The notes below the pieces were generated by a model. It saw nothing but the letters and a program-made list of their open reading frames with translations, made no database searches and was not told the DNA's origin. Made by a program: the position numbers and the translations under genes. A stretch of DNA of 64,000 nt from assembly GCA_963925805.1 (NCBI GenBank), contig CAWUSE010000015.1, positions 170,455-234,454 on the forward strand, in the 5' to 3' direction. Shown here one piece after another: positions 34,567 through 43,065 of this stretch. The DNA is from UBA10347 sp905182135 (GTDB lineage: Bacteria > Actinomycetota > Acidimicrobiia > Acidimicrobiales > UBA10347). Numbering within the stretch: the stretch's first letter is position 1; each line of letters starts with the position of its first letter.

Positions 34567-35586
34567 ATGAATATCGGAATTGTTGGAGCCACGGGTCAGG
34601 TAGGCGGCGTTGTGCTGTCCATCCTGGCTGAACGCGATTTCCCCGTTGACGAACTGCGCTTGTTTGCGTCTCCTCGTTCGGCTGGTCGCACGATCGAATG
34701 GAACGGTCGAACCGTCACCGTCGAAGATGCTTTGATTGCTGACTACACCGGCCTGGACCAGGTGATCTTCTCTGCGGGCAAGGCAACGTCGATCGAGCTC
34801 GCTCCCAAGGTTGCGGCAGCTGGCGCAATAGTCATCGATAACTCGTCTGGCTGGCGCATGGACCCTGACGTGCCGCTGGTGGTCGCCGAGGTCAACCCGC
34901 ATCACCTGGACAACATCCCCAAGGGCATCGTCGCCAACCCGAACTGCACGACCATGGCTGCCATGCCAGTGCTCAAGCCGCTCGCTCTCGAAGCGGGCCT
35001 CAAGCGCCTGGTCGTGAGTAGTTATCAGGCGGCCTCGGGCTCTGGGCTGGAAGGCGTCGACGAGCTCGCAGCGCAATTGGCCTGCACTGGTGACCATTCC
35101 CGCCAGCTGACCTATGACGGTAACGCCGGGAGCTTCCCCGAGCCGAACAAGTTCCCAGCGACACTTGCCTGCAACGTCGTGCCAGTCTGCGGCGCGGTGG
35201 TCGACGACGGCAGCCTGGAAACTGACGAAGAGCAGAAGCTGCGTAACGAAAGTCGCAAAATTCTGGACCTCCCTAATCTTTTGGTAAGCGCCACGTGCGT
35301 GCGTGTCCCGGTGTTCACCGGCCACTCGCTGGTCATCAACGCGGAGTTCGAGAACGACATCACGCCCGAGCAAGCCACACGGATTCTCACTGATGCCGAG
35401 GGCGTTCTGCTCGACGATCTTCCGACGCCACTCAAGGCTGCTGGTATCGATGCGACGTTGGTTGGGCGCATCCGTCGGGACCCCTCGACTGAGAATGGCC
35501 TGGTCCTGTTCCTGTCCAGCGACAACCTTCGTAAAGGCGCCGCATTGAACACCGTGCAAATTGCTGAGGTCCTCGCCAACCGCTAA
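34567..35586 (+). CDS. asd: Aspartate-semialdehyde dehydrogenase
   Basis: 339 residues. MNIGIVGATGQVGGVVLSIL is the NADP-binding start. The catalytic Cys is Cys127 in VANPNCTTMA. YQAASGSGLEGVDEL and VPVFTGHSLVINAEF are conserved in the family, the latter with the catalytic His. It reduces aspartyl phosphate made by the adjacent lysC. The frame upstream to 34432 is Cys-rich and excluded. A strong terminator hairpin follows. Confidence 0.95.
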   Translation: MNIGIVGATGQVGGVVLSILAERDFPVDELRLFASPRSAGRTIEWNGRTVTVEDALIADYTGLDQVIFSAGKATSIELAPKVAAAGAIVIDNSSGWRMDPDVPLVVAEVNPHHLDNIPKGIVANPNCTTMAAMPVLKPLALEAGLKRLVVSSYQAASGSGLEGVDELAAQLACTGDHSRQLTYDGNAGSFPEPNKFPATLACNVVPVCGAVVDDGSLETDEEQKLRNESRKILDLPNLLVSATCVRVPVFTGHSLVINAEFENDITPEQATRILTDAEGVLLDDLPTPLKAAGIDATLVGRIRRDPSTENGLVLFLSSDNLRKGAALNTVQIAEVLANR

Positions 35587-35604
35587 CCATTTCTCGAGTG
35601 AGGG

Positions 35605-35633
35605 GCGTTACCAGTGGCGATTGCTGGTAACGC
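35605..35633 (+). terminator. Terminator hairpin after asd
   Basis: GCGTTACCAG (35605-35614) and CTGGTAACGC (35624-35633) form a 10-bp perfect stem with a 9-nt loop, followed by TCTTTGTT. It ends the lysC-asd unit before the MazG gene. Confidence 0.75.
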
Positions 35634-35666
35634 TCTTTGTTGGCGTTTTGGCGCGAGACTGCTGGC

Positions 35667-35918
35667 ATGGAGATCGCTGAGTTCCAAACCTTGATGGAAA
35701 CGCTCTACGGAGCAGACGACCGGGAACGAGGCATGCCGTCGACGGTGGCGTGGTTGTGCGAAGAGGTCGGTGAGTTGGCTCAGGCTGTGCGCAAGGGAAC
35801 CAAGGAGCAGCAATTGCACGAACTGGGTGATGTGCTGGCGTGGGTGTCATCGCTGGCCAACCAGTTGGACTTGTCGCTTACCGACGCAGCCAACCGGTAT
35901 GTGACAAATCCTCCATGA
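35667..35918 (+). CDS. MazG-like nucleotide pyrophosphohydrolase
   Basis: A compact 83-residue MazG-fold protein. WLCEEVGELAQAVRKG gives the E-E-x-x-E metal motif (about 30-35) and HELGDVLAWVSSLANQ the second acidic helix. It should hydrolyse (d)NTPs to monophosphates and PPi. The ATG at 35667 is 34 bp after the asd terminator, so it likely has its own promoter. Confidence 0.85.
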   Translation: MEIAEFQTLMETLYGADDRERGMPSTVAWLCEEVGELAQAVRKGTKEQQLHELGDVLAWVSSLANQLDLSLTDAANRYVTNPP

Positions 35919-35960
35919 ACTCACAGGCTGCGCGCAGTTCAGGTATTTGCAATCCTGCCT

Positions 35961-36492
35961 ATGAGCCATATGCGACTCCATAGAAGGCTCTTTCTCGTCT
36001 TCGTCCTCCTCGTTCTTATTTCGTGCGGTTCGGCCGAGTACCCAGACAATGTTGCTGATTCTGCAGACAACATCGCAGAGCCAACATCTTCGGTGGCGAC
36101 TGTTCCACTTGTCTCCACTTGTCACGCCAGTCAAAGCTGACGGAAACGACGGAAACGACGGAAACGTTGCCGATTCGTCAGATGAAGCAAACGATGTCAC
36201 GTTTGAACTGGCACCAGCGGCTGCGTAGGCGACCGCAGCTTAGGAACCACAAGCGCGGACTCGAAGCTGGCCGATACTCCACGATTATCGGTGTGTTGCT
36301 CGACGGTTTTTCAATGTATGGCTCCAAGGGCGAGGGTGGGGTAATGCTGATCAACGCCGATCTCGATGAGTGTTCTGACCACGTTGGATTGACGCCTGGT
36401 GCCCTAAGGGGGTCTGTCACTATCAGCTGACCGAGGGCGCAAGTCCCTACTCGGTCGGTCGCCTCCAAGTCGCAACGGATGCGGCGTCATAA
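35961..36492 (+). pseudogene. Decayed YHYH-domain lipoprotein
   Basis: The first part encodes a lipoprotein signal, RLFLVFVLLVLISCGSAEYP, then a low-complexity acidic region. The frame then breaks: a one-base shift near 36116-36122 joins TVPLVST to VTPVKADGNDGNDGN. That frame meets TAG at 36226. A third frame carries LLDGFSMYGSKGEGGVM and INADLDECSDHVGLTPGA, which are YHYH-domain signatures. A G5 run at about 36408-36413 shifts the frame again to GVCHYQLTEGASPYSVG, ending at TAA 36490-36492. Several separate lesions argue for a pseudogene rather than a single error. The YHYH motif itself is CHYQ here. Confidence 0.6.
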
Positions 36493-36585
36493 CTGCTAGC
36501 TGTTAGAGAGGTGCTGGTTTGTGTCGTCGGCCAGTACCGCCAGATGTCGGGCCCGGCATCTGGCATCGATCGGTAGATTGCGTGG

Positions 36586-36999
36586 GTGGATCCAGAACTT
36601 ACCGACGATGAGCTGCGCGATGCGGCCGCAGGTGACCTGTCAGTGTTAGCGGTGCTCATGCTCGTTGGCTCAGTTGCCTTTGCGGCCTTGAACATGTGGG
36701 TCGGCACGATGGGTTGGATAGCCGCAGCCTTGGCGGTGTCCTCGACCCTCATGTGGACGACTGGGTTGTTACGCCGCAACGCCACGATTGGAGCGTTCGT
36801 GAAGATCGGCTTTGGATTCAGCGGATTGGCCGCCCCGGCTGTGGCGACCGTGGGTCTGCTGCTCGCCCTCGTTGGCGGTTACCGCTGGGGATGGGCGGTG
36901 GTCGCTGGTGCGCTCGTGTACTTCTTCTTCTCGTTACTCGGGCTAGAGATCATTGAGCGGGCGCAAAACACAGGCGCGCTCGAGCTGTTCGAGCTCTAA
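36586..36999 (+). CDS. Hypothetical four-helix membrane protein
   Basis: 137 residues from GTG. A short acidic N-terminus (DPELTDDELRDAAAGD) precedes about four hydrophobic segments: VLAVLMLVGSVAFAAL, MGWIAAALAVSSTLMW, FSGLAAPAVATVGLLLALVG and WAVVAGALVYFFFSLLGL. No family is recognised. Confidence 0.6.
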   Translation: MDPELTDDELRDAAAGDLSVLAVLMLVGSVAFAALNMWVGTMGWIAAALAVSSTLMWTTGLLRRNATIGAFVKIGFGFSGLAAPAVATVGLLLALVGGYRWGWAVVAGALVYFFFSLLGLEIIERAQNTGALELFEL

Positions 37000-37081
37000 G
37001 AGGTCTCGCGAACAGGGAACATCGGTTGTTTTCCGGTCTCCTGCATTTCGGCTTTAGGTCACTGGGCTCTGGGGCCACGAG

Positions 37082-37960
37082 CTAGCCCTCTACGCCAACG
37101 TGTTCGGTCGACTCATCGGCATGTGGCGCTACCTGAGCCCAGCGCAGCCCGCGGGTCAAGGCACTCATTGCCGGGCGCAATAGGAGCGGGTCGATACCTG
37201 GAGCCACCGGCAGTAAGAGCATTGCCCGAGCCCATCGAGGCAGCATGGCGACCGCCGAACTGAAGATCAGTCCGTAGAAGGGGAGCACCCCGATCGGCAA
37301 CGCGGGAGCAAACAGGAACCGGGTGGCATCGCGGCACTGTTTCGAGGGCGCAAGCTCGTCCCGATACGAATCGAGCATGGCCGCAAGCTCGGCTTGTGAC
37401 TGGGGTGCGTCGTCCATCCCAAGGGCTGTCCCGATAACACCCATGTCGGCGATGTAGCGGTCACATTCGTCGGGCGAAAGTCGGGTTGCGCCGTATTTCT
37501 GATGGCCAGTCAGGAAGCTGTCGACTTCGGTGGCGTGCACCCAGCCCAGCAGCCGAGGGTCGTCGGCTCGATAGATCGTGCCGTCGGGCATGGTGCCCAC
37601 GACTCGGCTGTGGATCGCTCGCACAACATTGATGGCCTCGTTTGCTTCAGCCGCTGTGCCATAGGTCGTCTTGCCGAGAAACGACGCGGTGCGCTGCAGT
37701 CGGCCCAACGGATCGTGTTCGTAGTCGCTGTGTTCAGCGACGCCGAACATGGCTACTGGATGTAGCGTCTGGAAGAGCAGCGCTCGCACGCCGCCCACGA
37801 ACATCGCGGGGTCGGCGTGGACCAAGCGCACTGGGCTGTCCTGGGCAATGGGATTTGGGTCGTCGAGATCCCAAGCTGCAATAGGTGCAATCGTGCTCTG
37901 GCCAATGACCAGCTTGCGCACAACGGTCGCCACTCGTCGGCGAACAAGCTCAGCAGTCAT
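37082..37960 (-). CDS. Oxygenase MpaB family protein (DUF2236)
   Basis: 292 residues. FVGGVRALLFQTLHPVAMFGV followed by AEHSDYEHDPLGRLQRTASF and TTYGTAAEA is the DUF2236/MpaB signature. WVHATEVDSFLTGHQKYG holds the second conserved His. The family includes haem b oxygenases such as latex-clearing protein, but most actinobacterial members are uncharacterised. The frame extends to 38038; Met 37960 is used, and the start is uncertain. Confidence 0.85.
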   Translation of the reverse strand: MTAELVRRRVATVVRKLVIGQSTIAPIAAWDLDDPNPIAQDSPVRLVHADPAMFVGGVRALLFQTLHPVAMFGVAEHSDYEHDPLGRLQRTASFLGKTTYGTAAEANEAINVVRAIHSRVVGTMPDGTIYRADDPRLLGWVHATEVDSFLTGHQKYGATRLSPDECDRYIADMGVIGTALGMDDAPQSQAELAAMLDSYRDELAPSKQCRDATRFLFAPALPIGVLPFYGLIFSSAVAMLPRWARAMLLLPVAPGIDPLLLRPAMSALTRGLRWAQVAPHADESTEHVGVEG

Positions 37961-38038
37961 GGGAGAACCGTATGTCGTTCGCAGTGCACGCGCGCCGCTG
38001 AACGGAGACTCTTCTCTCGGCAAGATCGGGTATCTCAC

Positions 38039-38651
38039 CGGGTTGCCGCTGTCGAGCTGGGCCCGACCTGCCTTCTAACCAGAGACGGATCGAATCGCTC
38101 AAGTCGTGATCAGATGGAAACGCTCGCCGTCTGCGATCGACAGACCTTCGAGGGCGGCATAGGCGGTTGCACCCTCGCTGGTTGCCGGAGCGTCGTAGAC
38201 AAATAGGTTCGAAGCCCGTTGCATCGCTCGATACGTCGGACCCATCGAGCTCGGCCCGCCACCATGTCGACCGAACAGTGTGATTGCCATGAGCGTCGGC
38301 AGGTTCGCTGACCCTAAGCCGCCCACTGTCGACCGTTTCCAGCACCTCAACTTGGGCCGCGCCAATTGCAGCAACGAGATGGTCAAGGTCGAGTTTGCGA
38401 TCCTCAAGACCGGCGACAGGATCAAGCTCGCCATCGCCGGAAAGACGCCTGTTCTACTCCCGCTGACTCCTGCTGCTGGTCGATCTTCAGGTCCTCTCCA
38501 GTAATTCCTGCTTGGCGCATGCTTTCGCGTGCATGCGCCAAGCGGTGAGCTCACGCCGATTGACCTGGCTCCAAGGACAGCGAGGCGGAATTCACAGACG
38601 GAGAGGGATCGTCGGCCTACTCACAGCGGACGACTTATTATCTGTGTCAAT
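38039..38651 (-). other. Region with coding-like debris, no intact gene
   Basis: About 600 bases between the MpaB gene and the carotenoid oxygenase terminator. On the minus strand one frame reads GELDPVAGLEDRKLDLDHLV and VEVLETVDSGRLRVSEPADA. A second frame then reads LFGRHGGGPSSMGPTYRAMQ and ends GLSIADGERFHLITT with stop near 38099. The switch of frame suggests a broken gene. No family is recognised. Confidence 0.35.
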
Positions 38652-38667
38652 CATCTGTGTCAGACAC
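38652..38667 (+). repeat. Short palindromic repeat, copy 1
   Basis: CATCTGTGTCAGACAC contains the near-palindrome GTGTC-A-GACAC. The same 16 bases occur twice at 59.2 kb after clpB. It lies beside the terminator of the carotenoid oxygenase gene. It resembles short REP-like elements found between genes. Confidence 0.6.
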
Positions 38668-38673
38668 CGATGG

Positions 38674-38716
38674 TGCAAGGAACGAACCGGTACCAGGCAC
38701 GGGTTCGTTCTTTGCA
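38674..38716 (-). terminator. Terminator hairpin after carotenoid oxygenase gene
   Basis: Fifteen paired positions (38674-38688 with 38702-38716, one G-T) enclose a 13-nt loop, starting directly after the stop of the minus-strand carotenoid oxygenase gene. Confidence 0.7.
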
Positions 38717-38717
38717 A

Positions 38718-40094
38718 CTAGCTTGCCGGCGGTGGGGTGACGGAGTCGCGGACCCAGTTGCCGTGGAAGCCGTGCGGGATGCGGGCCGGCAGTTCGATGC
38801 GGGCGACTTCGGCGCCGCTTATGTCGGCAGCGTCGAGAATGACGATGTCGCTGCGGTCGGTGGTCGCGTCATAGACGGTTGTCAGGATCCAGCCTTCGTC
38901 CTCGGTGGTGCCACCGGAGCGGCTGACGAAGACGGGCTCACCGGCACCACGGCCAGCGCCGTGCTCGTGCACCTGGCTGGTGCCTGCGTCGAGATCATGC
39001 TTGATCGTGTCGCCGAACGCCCACTGATTGAGGCTGGTGCCCACAGCCGTGGTGTAACCGAAACGGTGCTTCTGGTTCAGTACCGAACCTGCGACACGGG
39101 GGAACTCTTGGAAACGCTCGTCGATGACGTCTCGGGTGACCTTGCGGGCCTTGGGGTCAACCGTCCAGCGTTCGAGCTGCGGGAGAGAGTCGCGGAAAGG
39201 GCCATTGCGATCGTTGTCGAACAGCTTGTCGTAGCGGCAGATGTCGATGACGACCCGGCCGTCGTCCAGGTCATAGCTGTTCAACGGATGGAAGGCGTAA
39301 CACGGGCCGATGCTGCACCAGACGATTTCGGCTTCTGTCGCTGCGCTGCGAGGCAGCAATCCAACACGAGCGTCGTAGTCGTCGAACCATCGCAGCGGGA
39401 ACGCGGCGCCGCTAAAGGCGAGATCAAGATCGACCGCAACCGGCAGGTCGAACACGACGGCGTACTTTTGAGTCAGACCCATGTCGTGCACCATTGGCAT
39501 GGTGGGCGCGCTGATTTGCAGTGACTTAGTCATTGTTCCGTCAGCGCCGACGACGACATACTCCAACTTGTCCATCAGCACCTGCGGCGCATAGTTGATG
39601 GCATGCATCTCGCCTGTCAACGGGTCGTACTTCGGGTGGGCCGTGTACCCATTTGGCAAGCTGTCGCAGAAGCCGTCGGTGCCGATCGTCTCGAGTTCGT
39701 AGTCGAGCTCGACAGGCTTGGTGCCAGCCTCGACGATGGCATACGTGCGCCCCGCATGACCGATGACATTGGTGTTTGGGCCCGAGTTGGCAGTGACTGG
39801 CTTTGGCGTGCGGCGACTAAGTTTCTCGGTCACGTTCTGACTCCCGACATAACGATTGCGGTACCACTCGGCCTTGCCGCCACGCAGCCGAACGCCGTGG
39901 ACCATGCCATCGCCGATGAACCAATGATGATGCGCCATGTCGGGTGGGTCGATTGGATTTGGGCCATTTCGAAGGAGCCGACCTTCGAGCTCTTCGGGAA
40001 TTTGGCCGGTCACCGGGAGGTCAAATGCGGTGAGTTCTTCGGTCACGGGGGCGAAGTTTCCAGCGAGGTATGGAGAGGCGTCGTTGAGAAACAT
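38718..40094 (-). CDS. Carotenoid oxygenase family protein
   Basis: A 458-residue RPE65-type beta-propeller dioxygenase. Its iron-binding His residues are seen in YTAHPKYDPLTGEMH, PMVHDMGLTQKYAV, YAFHPLNSYD and RIPHGFHGNWV. EGRLLRNGPNPIDPP and HHWFIGDGMVHGVRL are family N-terminal blocks. It cleaves a double bond of a carotenoid, apocarotenoid or stilbene-like compound. It is divergent from a TetR regulator only 42 bp away, which likely controls it. Confidence 0.94.
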   Translation of the reverse strand: MFLNDASPYLAGNFAPVTEELTAFDLPVTGQIPEELEGRLLRNGPNPIDPPDMAHHHWFIGDGMVHGVRLRGGKAEWYRNRYVGSQNVTEKLSRRTPKPVTANSGPNTNVIGHAGRTYAIVEAGTKPVELDYELETIGTDGFCDSLPNGYTAHPKYDPLTGEMHAINYAPQVLMDKLEYVVVGADGTMTKSLQISAPTMPMVHDMGLTQKYAVVFDLPVAVDLDLAFSGAAFPLRWFDDYDARVGLLPRSAATEAEIVWCSIGPCYAFHPLNSYDLDDGRVVIDICRYDKLFDNDRNGPFRDSLPQLERWTVDPKARKVTRDVIDERFQEFPRVAGSVLNQKHRFGYTTAVGTSLNQWAFGDTIKHDLDAGTSQVHEHGAGRGAGEPVFVSRSGGTTEDEGWILTTVYDATTDRSDIVILDAADISGAEVARIELPARIPHGFHGNWVRDSVTPPPAS

Positions 40095-40095
40095 A

Positions 40096-40114
40096 ACAGT
40101 GTTATAACATCTGT
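40096..40114. promoter_or_regulatory. Candidate TetR operator between divergent genes
   Basis: The 42-bp gap between the carotenoid oxygenase and TetR starts holds the perfect palindrome TGTTATAACA (40100-40109) flanked by ACAG and CTGT. Position and symmetry suit autoregulation by the adjacent TetR protein. Confidence 0.55.
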
Positions 40115-40136
40115 ATCGCCTATCGTAAAGGGTTAC

Positions 40137-40730
40137 ATGTCCTCAACTTCCTCTGAACAGCAACACGCCATCTTGGCGGCAGCGCTCAAGCTGCTGGCTC
40201 ATGGCGGCCCGCAGGCGCTGCGTGTGCGCGATATAGCGACAACAGCTGGTTGCACCACGATGGCGGTGTACAGCCGTTTTGGGGGCAAGGACGGCATCGT
40301 TGAGGCGATCTATGTCGATGGCTTCCACCGCTTCACCCAGGCGCTTGAGGAAGCAGTTAACGGGCGACCCGCCGATCAGGGAGAACAGCTTGGGATGGCG
40401 TATCGAATGTGGGCCCTCGAGAATCCTGGGTCATATCAGATCATGTTCACCCAAGCGGTTCCCGGGTTTACCCCAAGTCCAGAAGCCACGCTCATGGCAT
40501 TGGGGTCATTCCAGGTGTTGGTGGACACGGTCCAGGCGCAACAAGGGGCTGGTCATCTACGACAAGGCGACGCTACACAGATCGCCTGGGCACAGTGGGG
40601 CATGTCGCACGGGCTGGTAATGCTTGAGCTCGCTGGCATCCAGCCGACCGAGGAACCCGTTGCGGCCGAGGCCGTCTATCGCGATGGGCTCCATGCCGCC
40701 GCTCGAGGATTTGCACCCGATCAGGCCTAA
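40137..40730 (+). CDS. TetR family transcriptional regulator
   Basis: 197 residues. The N-terminal DNA-binding part is AILAAALKLLAHGGPQALRV, with the helix-turn-helix VRDIATTAGCTTMAVYSRFG (about 29-48), followed by a TetR C-terminal domain (MAYRMWALENPGSYQIMF). It probably represses the divergent carotenoid oxygenase gene through the palindrome between them. The frame is open upstream to 39603, but that is a shadow of the oxygenase gene. The effector is unknown. Confidence 0.9.
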   Translation: MSSTSSEQQHAILAAALKLLAHGGPQALRVRDIATTAGCTTMAVYSRFGGKDGIVEAIYVDGFHRFTQALEEAVNGRPADQGEQLGMAYRMWALENPGSYQIMFTQAVPGFTPSPEATLMALGSFQVLVDTVQAQQGAGHLRQGDATQIAWAQWGMSHGLVMLELAGIQPTEEPVAAEAVYRDGLHAAARGFAPDQA

Positions 40731-40816
40731 GGCAGAACCTGGCCAAACTGCGCTGTGGACCGCAGTAGTTCGTCGACGTGTGTAAGCCACTGCCTCGGAT
40801 CGAATAACGTCAAATC

Positions 40817-41776
40817 GTGACACCTACAAAACCGCTTGTCGTTTGGACAACCTGCCATTCTTGGATTCAGAAGGTGGTTGCCGAAGTGCAGCCCGATGAA
40901 TTCGACGTCGAGTTTCTCGACCTGACCGATGCCGATGCAGTTGCAGACGTGCTGCCGCGCACCGACATTTTGGTTTGTCTCTCGCTAACCACAGAGCAGT
41001 GCCGCATGCTCGAACGCTGTAAACTCGTTATGCATAACGGCGTGGGCTATGACGCCATCGCCATAGACACGTTGACCGAAATGGGTATTCCTGCAGCGGT
41101 CACACCAGTTATGACGCCCGAAGGTGTTGCCGAGCATGCCCTGCTTCTCATACTGGCGCTCTCGAAGCAGTTACCAGCTGTGCAGCAGAGTATGAAGTCG
41201 GGTGAGTGGAACATGTTGGGTTGGCGAGAGGGCTCGCACAATGTGTCGTACAAGACGCTCGGCATCATTGGCCTGGGTCGGATCGGCAAGCGAATTGCTC
41301 ATCTGGCGCACGCCTTTGGCTGTCGTATTTTGTACACCGACATTGTCGAAGCACCGGCAGAACTAGTTGATGCTTATGGGCTCGAGCGCGTCGAACGTGA
41401 TGAGCTGATTGCACAGGCAGACATCGTCACCGTGCACGTGCCATTGACCGATGAGACTCGCTCGATGTTTGGCGCTTCGCAGTTCGCAGCGATGAAGTCG
41501 GACGCGATCTTCATCAACACCAGCCGCGGGCCGACCTATGACTTGGATGCGCTGGTGGATTCGGTCGAGAGCGGGCACCTGCTTGGGGCGGGCGTCGACG
41601 TGTTCGATCCCGAACCGCCGCCGGGGGATCACCGAGTGTTCTCGGTGATGAACATCATCACCACGCCGCATATTTCAAGCGGGACGGTCGAGCGTCAATA
41701 TGCAATTAATCGAGCGCAGTTCGCCAATGCGCAGCGAGTGCTGGCTGGCCATCAGCCGAACGATCAGATCGCCTAA
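40817..41776 (+). CDS. D-isomer-specific 2-hydroxyacid dehydrogenase family protein
   Basis: 319 residues from GTG. The NAD motif is LGIIGLGRIGKRIAHLAHAF (about 150-170). Catalytic residues are in FINTSRGPTYD (Arg), the Glu in FDPEPPPGDH and the His in TTPHISSGTV. EHALLLILALSKQ matches the C-terminal-binding-protein-like subgroup. It reduces a 2-oxo acid to a D-hydroxy acid; the substrate is unknown. Confidence 0.9.
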   Translation: MTPTKPLVVWTTCHSWIQKVVAEVQPDEFDVEFLDLTDADAVADVLPRTDILVCLSLTTEQCRMLERCKLVMHNGVGYDAIAIDTLTEMGIPAAVTPVMTPEGVAEHALLLILALSKQLPAVQQSMKSGEWNMLGWREGSHNVSYKTLGIIGLGRIGKRIAHLAHAFGCRILYTDIVEAPAELVDAYGLERVERDELIAQADIVTVHVPLTDETRSMFGASQFAAMKSDAIFINTSRGPTYDLDALVDSVESGHLLGAGVDVFDPEPPPGDHRVFSVMNIITTPHISSGTVERQYAINRAQFANAQRVLAGHQPNDQIA

Positions 41777-42041
41777 GTACTCGGGTCGACTGACCTGGGT
41801 TCGCGACACAACACCGAGGGCCCCAGCCCCGCAGCGATGCTCGACGGTTGCGACCGAGATCCCCAGCCCCGTTAAGCACTTGATTTTCCGATTGTGGGCC
41901 AGAGCGCCTGCTGCACGCGAGACTGGTGATTCAACGTGCACGTCAGCAAGCGTTCGAGTCGGTCCTGCAGGGTTAGCTAGCCGGGAGTTATTTGGATAGC
42001 GGTTCTGGCTGCAGCGAAATCTGAGTGGTTGCCGTATGGGT
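41777..42041. other. Intergenic region
   Basis: About 265 bases with no convincing gene. Open minus-strand frames exist, but none has a family signature or a plausible start. Confidence 0.3.
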
Positions 42042-42500
42042 TTATTCGGCGGTTTCGCCGTCGACGTCCTCGTGGATGCCTGCGGCCGAGTCTTCTTGAA
42101 TGCCAACAGCAGGTTCGCCCTCATAGACGGACTCACCAGCGATCGTGGCCAAGGCGGCGCGGCGCAACCGGAACGCGTCGAGTGGCTTGATTAGCCAGCC
42201 GTCGGCATCGGCCTGACGTGCGATCCAGCGGTCGGCGTCGCGGTCCAACAACATAAGGACCTTGGTCTCTTTGGAGCGACCTTCGGCGATGTCGTGGCGC
42301 AGGTCGATACAAGACGCCACGCCACCCTTGGTGCCGATCTGCAGGTCGAGAAGGACCAGGTCGGGTTCAAGTTGGCTAACGGCCTGACTCACGTCGCGGC
42401 CTTCGGTGATACGAGACACCGTCGTTCCCGGTTCGGCTAGAGCCGCGGAAACCTCGTCGAAGAGCCAATCTGCATCGGTAGCCAACAGCACATTTGTCAC
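42042..42500 (-). CDS. Response regulator receiver-domain protein
   Basis: 152 residues from GTG 42500. A single receiver domain: TNVLLATDADWLFDEVSAAL with the acidic pair, phospho-acceptor Asp in PDLVLLDLQIGTKGG, and LIKPLDAFRL with the conserved Lys-Pro. A short acidic tail follows. It has no output domain and sits head to head with a STAS-domain anti-sigma antagonist, suggesting a partner-switching circuit. No histidine kinase is in the window. Confidence 0.85.
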   Translation of the reverse strand: MTNVLLATDADWLFDEVSAALAEPGTTVSRITEGRDVSQAVSQLEPDLVLLDLQIGTKGGVASCIDLRHDIAEGRSKETKVLMLLDRDADRWIARQADADGWLIKPLDAFRLRRAALATIAGESVYEGEPAVGIQEDSAAGIHEDVDGETAE

Positions 42501-42696
42501 GAGGAGCAGGTTAGTCCTGTCGCTCGAAAATGGCGAGATTTCGCGGTGACTCTGCCGGATGCCGTCAGATGGAGTGTGACGAGAAACTCCGCCAGGGAAT
42601 GATGGGTGGCCCACCCGATTGATATCGTCTGGCCACCACCGATACCCGTTCGGTTTCGGTTCCTGTACGATCTGGTTCCACTGGGTGGAGGACGAC

Positions 42697-43062
42697 ATGT
42701 CTGATTTTGAGGTTGAAACCGAAGAGCACGAGAGCTACACCGCTCTGCGTCCTCTCGGCGATATCGACGCGTACAGCGTCGGCCAGTTTCGCGAGGCACT
42801 GTCTGGCTTGGCCGAGGTACCTCGGCTGCTGATCGATCTGTCCGAAGTCCCCTTCATGGATTCGGCTGGCTTGGGTGCACTCATTGGTGGCATCCGCCGT
42901 AATCGTGATCACGACGGCGAGATCGTCGTTGTCTGTGACAAGCCCGCGTTAACCCGTCTCCTACACACGACTGGCTTCGACCGCATCGTGCCCGTTACCG
43001 AAACCCTCGAGTCCGGCATCGTTACTTTGCTGGGCGATGATGCGCCTGAATCGTCTGACTGA
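42697..43062 (+). CDS. STAS-domain anti-sigma factor antagonist
   Basis: 121 residues. The STAS core includes YTALRPLGDIDAYSVGQFRE and DLSEVPFMDSAGLGALIGG, with the phosphorylatable Ser at about residue 56. It would sequester an anti-sigma kinase when unphosphorylated. The start is supported by GGTGGAGGA. NfeD follows with a 3-bp gap. Confidence 0.9.
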   Translation: MSDFEVETEEHESYTALRPLGDIDAYSVGQFREALSGLAEVPRLLIDLSEVPFMDSAGLGALIGGIRRNRDHDGEIVVVCDKPALTRLLHTTGFDRIVPVTETLESGIVTLLGDDAPESSD

Positions 43063-43065
43063 CCT

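Noticed and set aside
34414..35559. Minus-strand ORF of 381 residues opposite asd
   Set aside because: Asd on the plus strand has catalytic motifs; the minus frame has none and reflects codon bias.
38529..39524. Long plus-strand ORF of 331 residues
   Set aside because: It is the reverse-strand shadow of the carotenoid oxygenase gene, which has clear family motifs.
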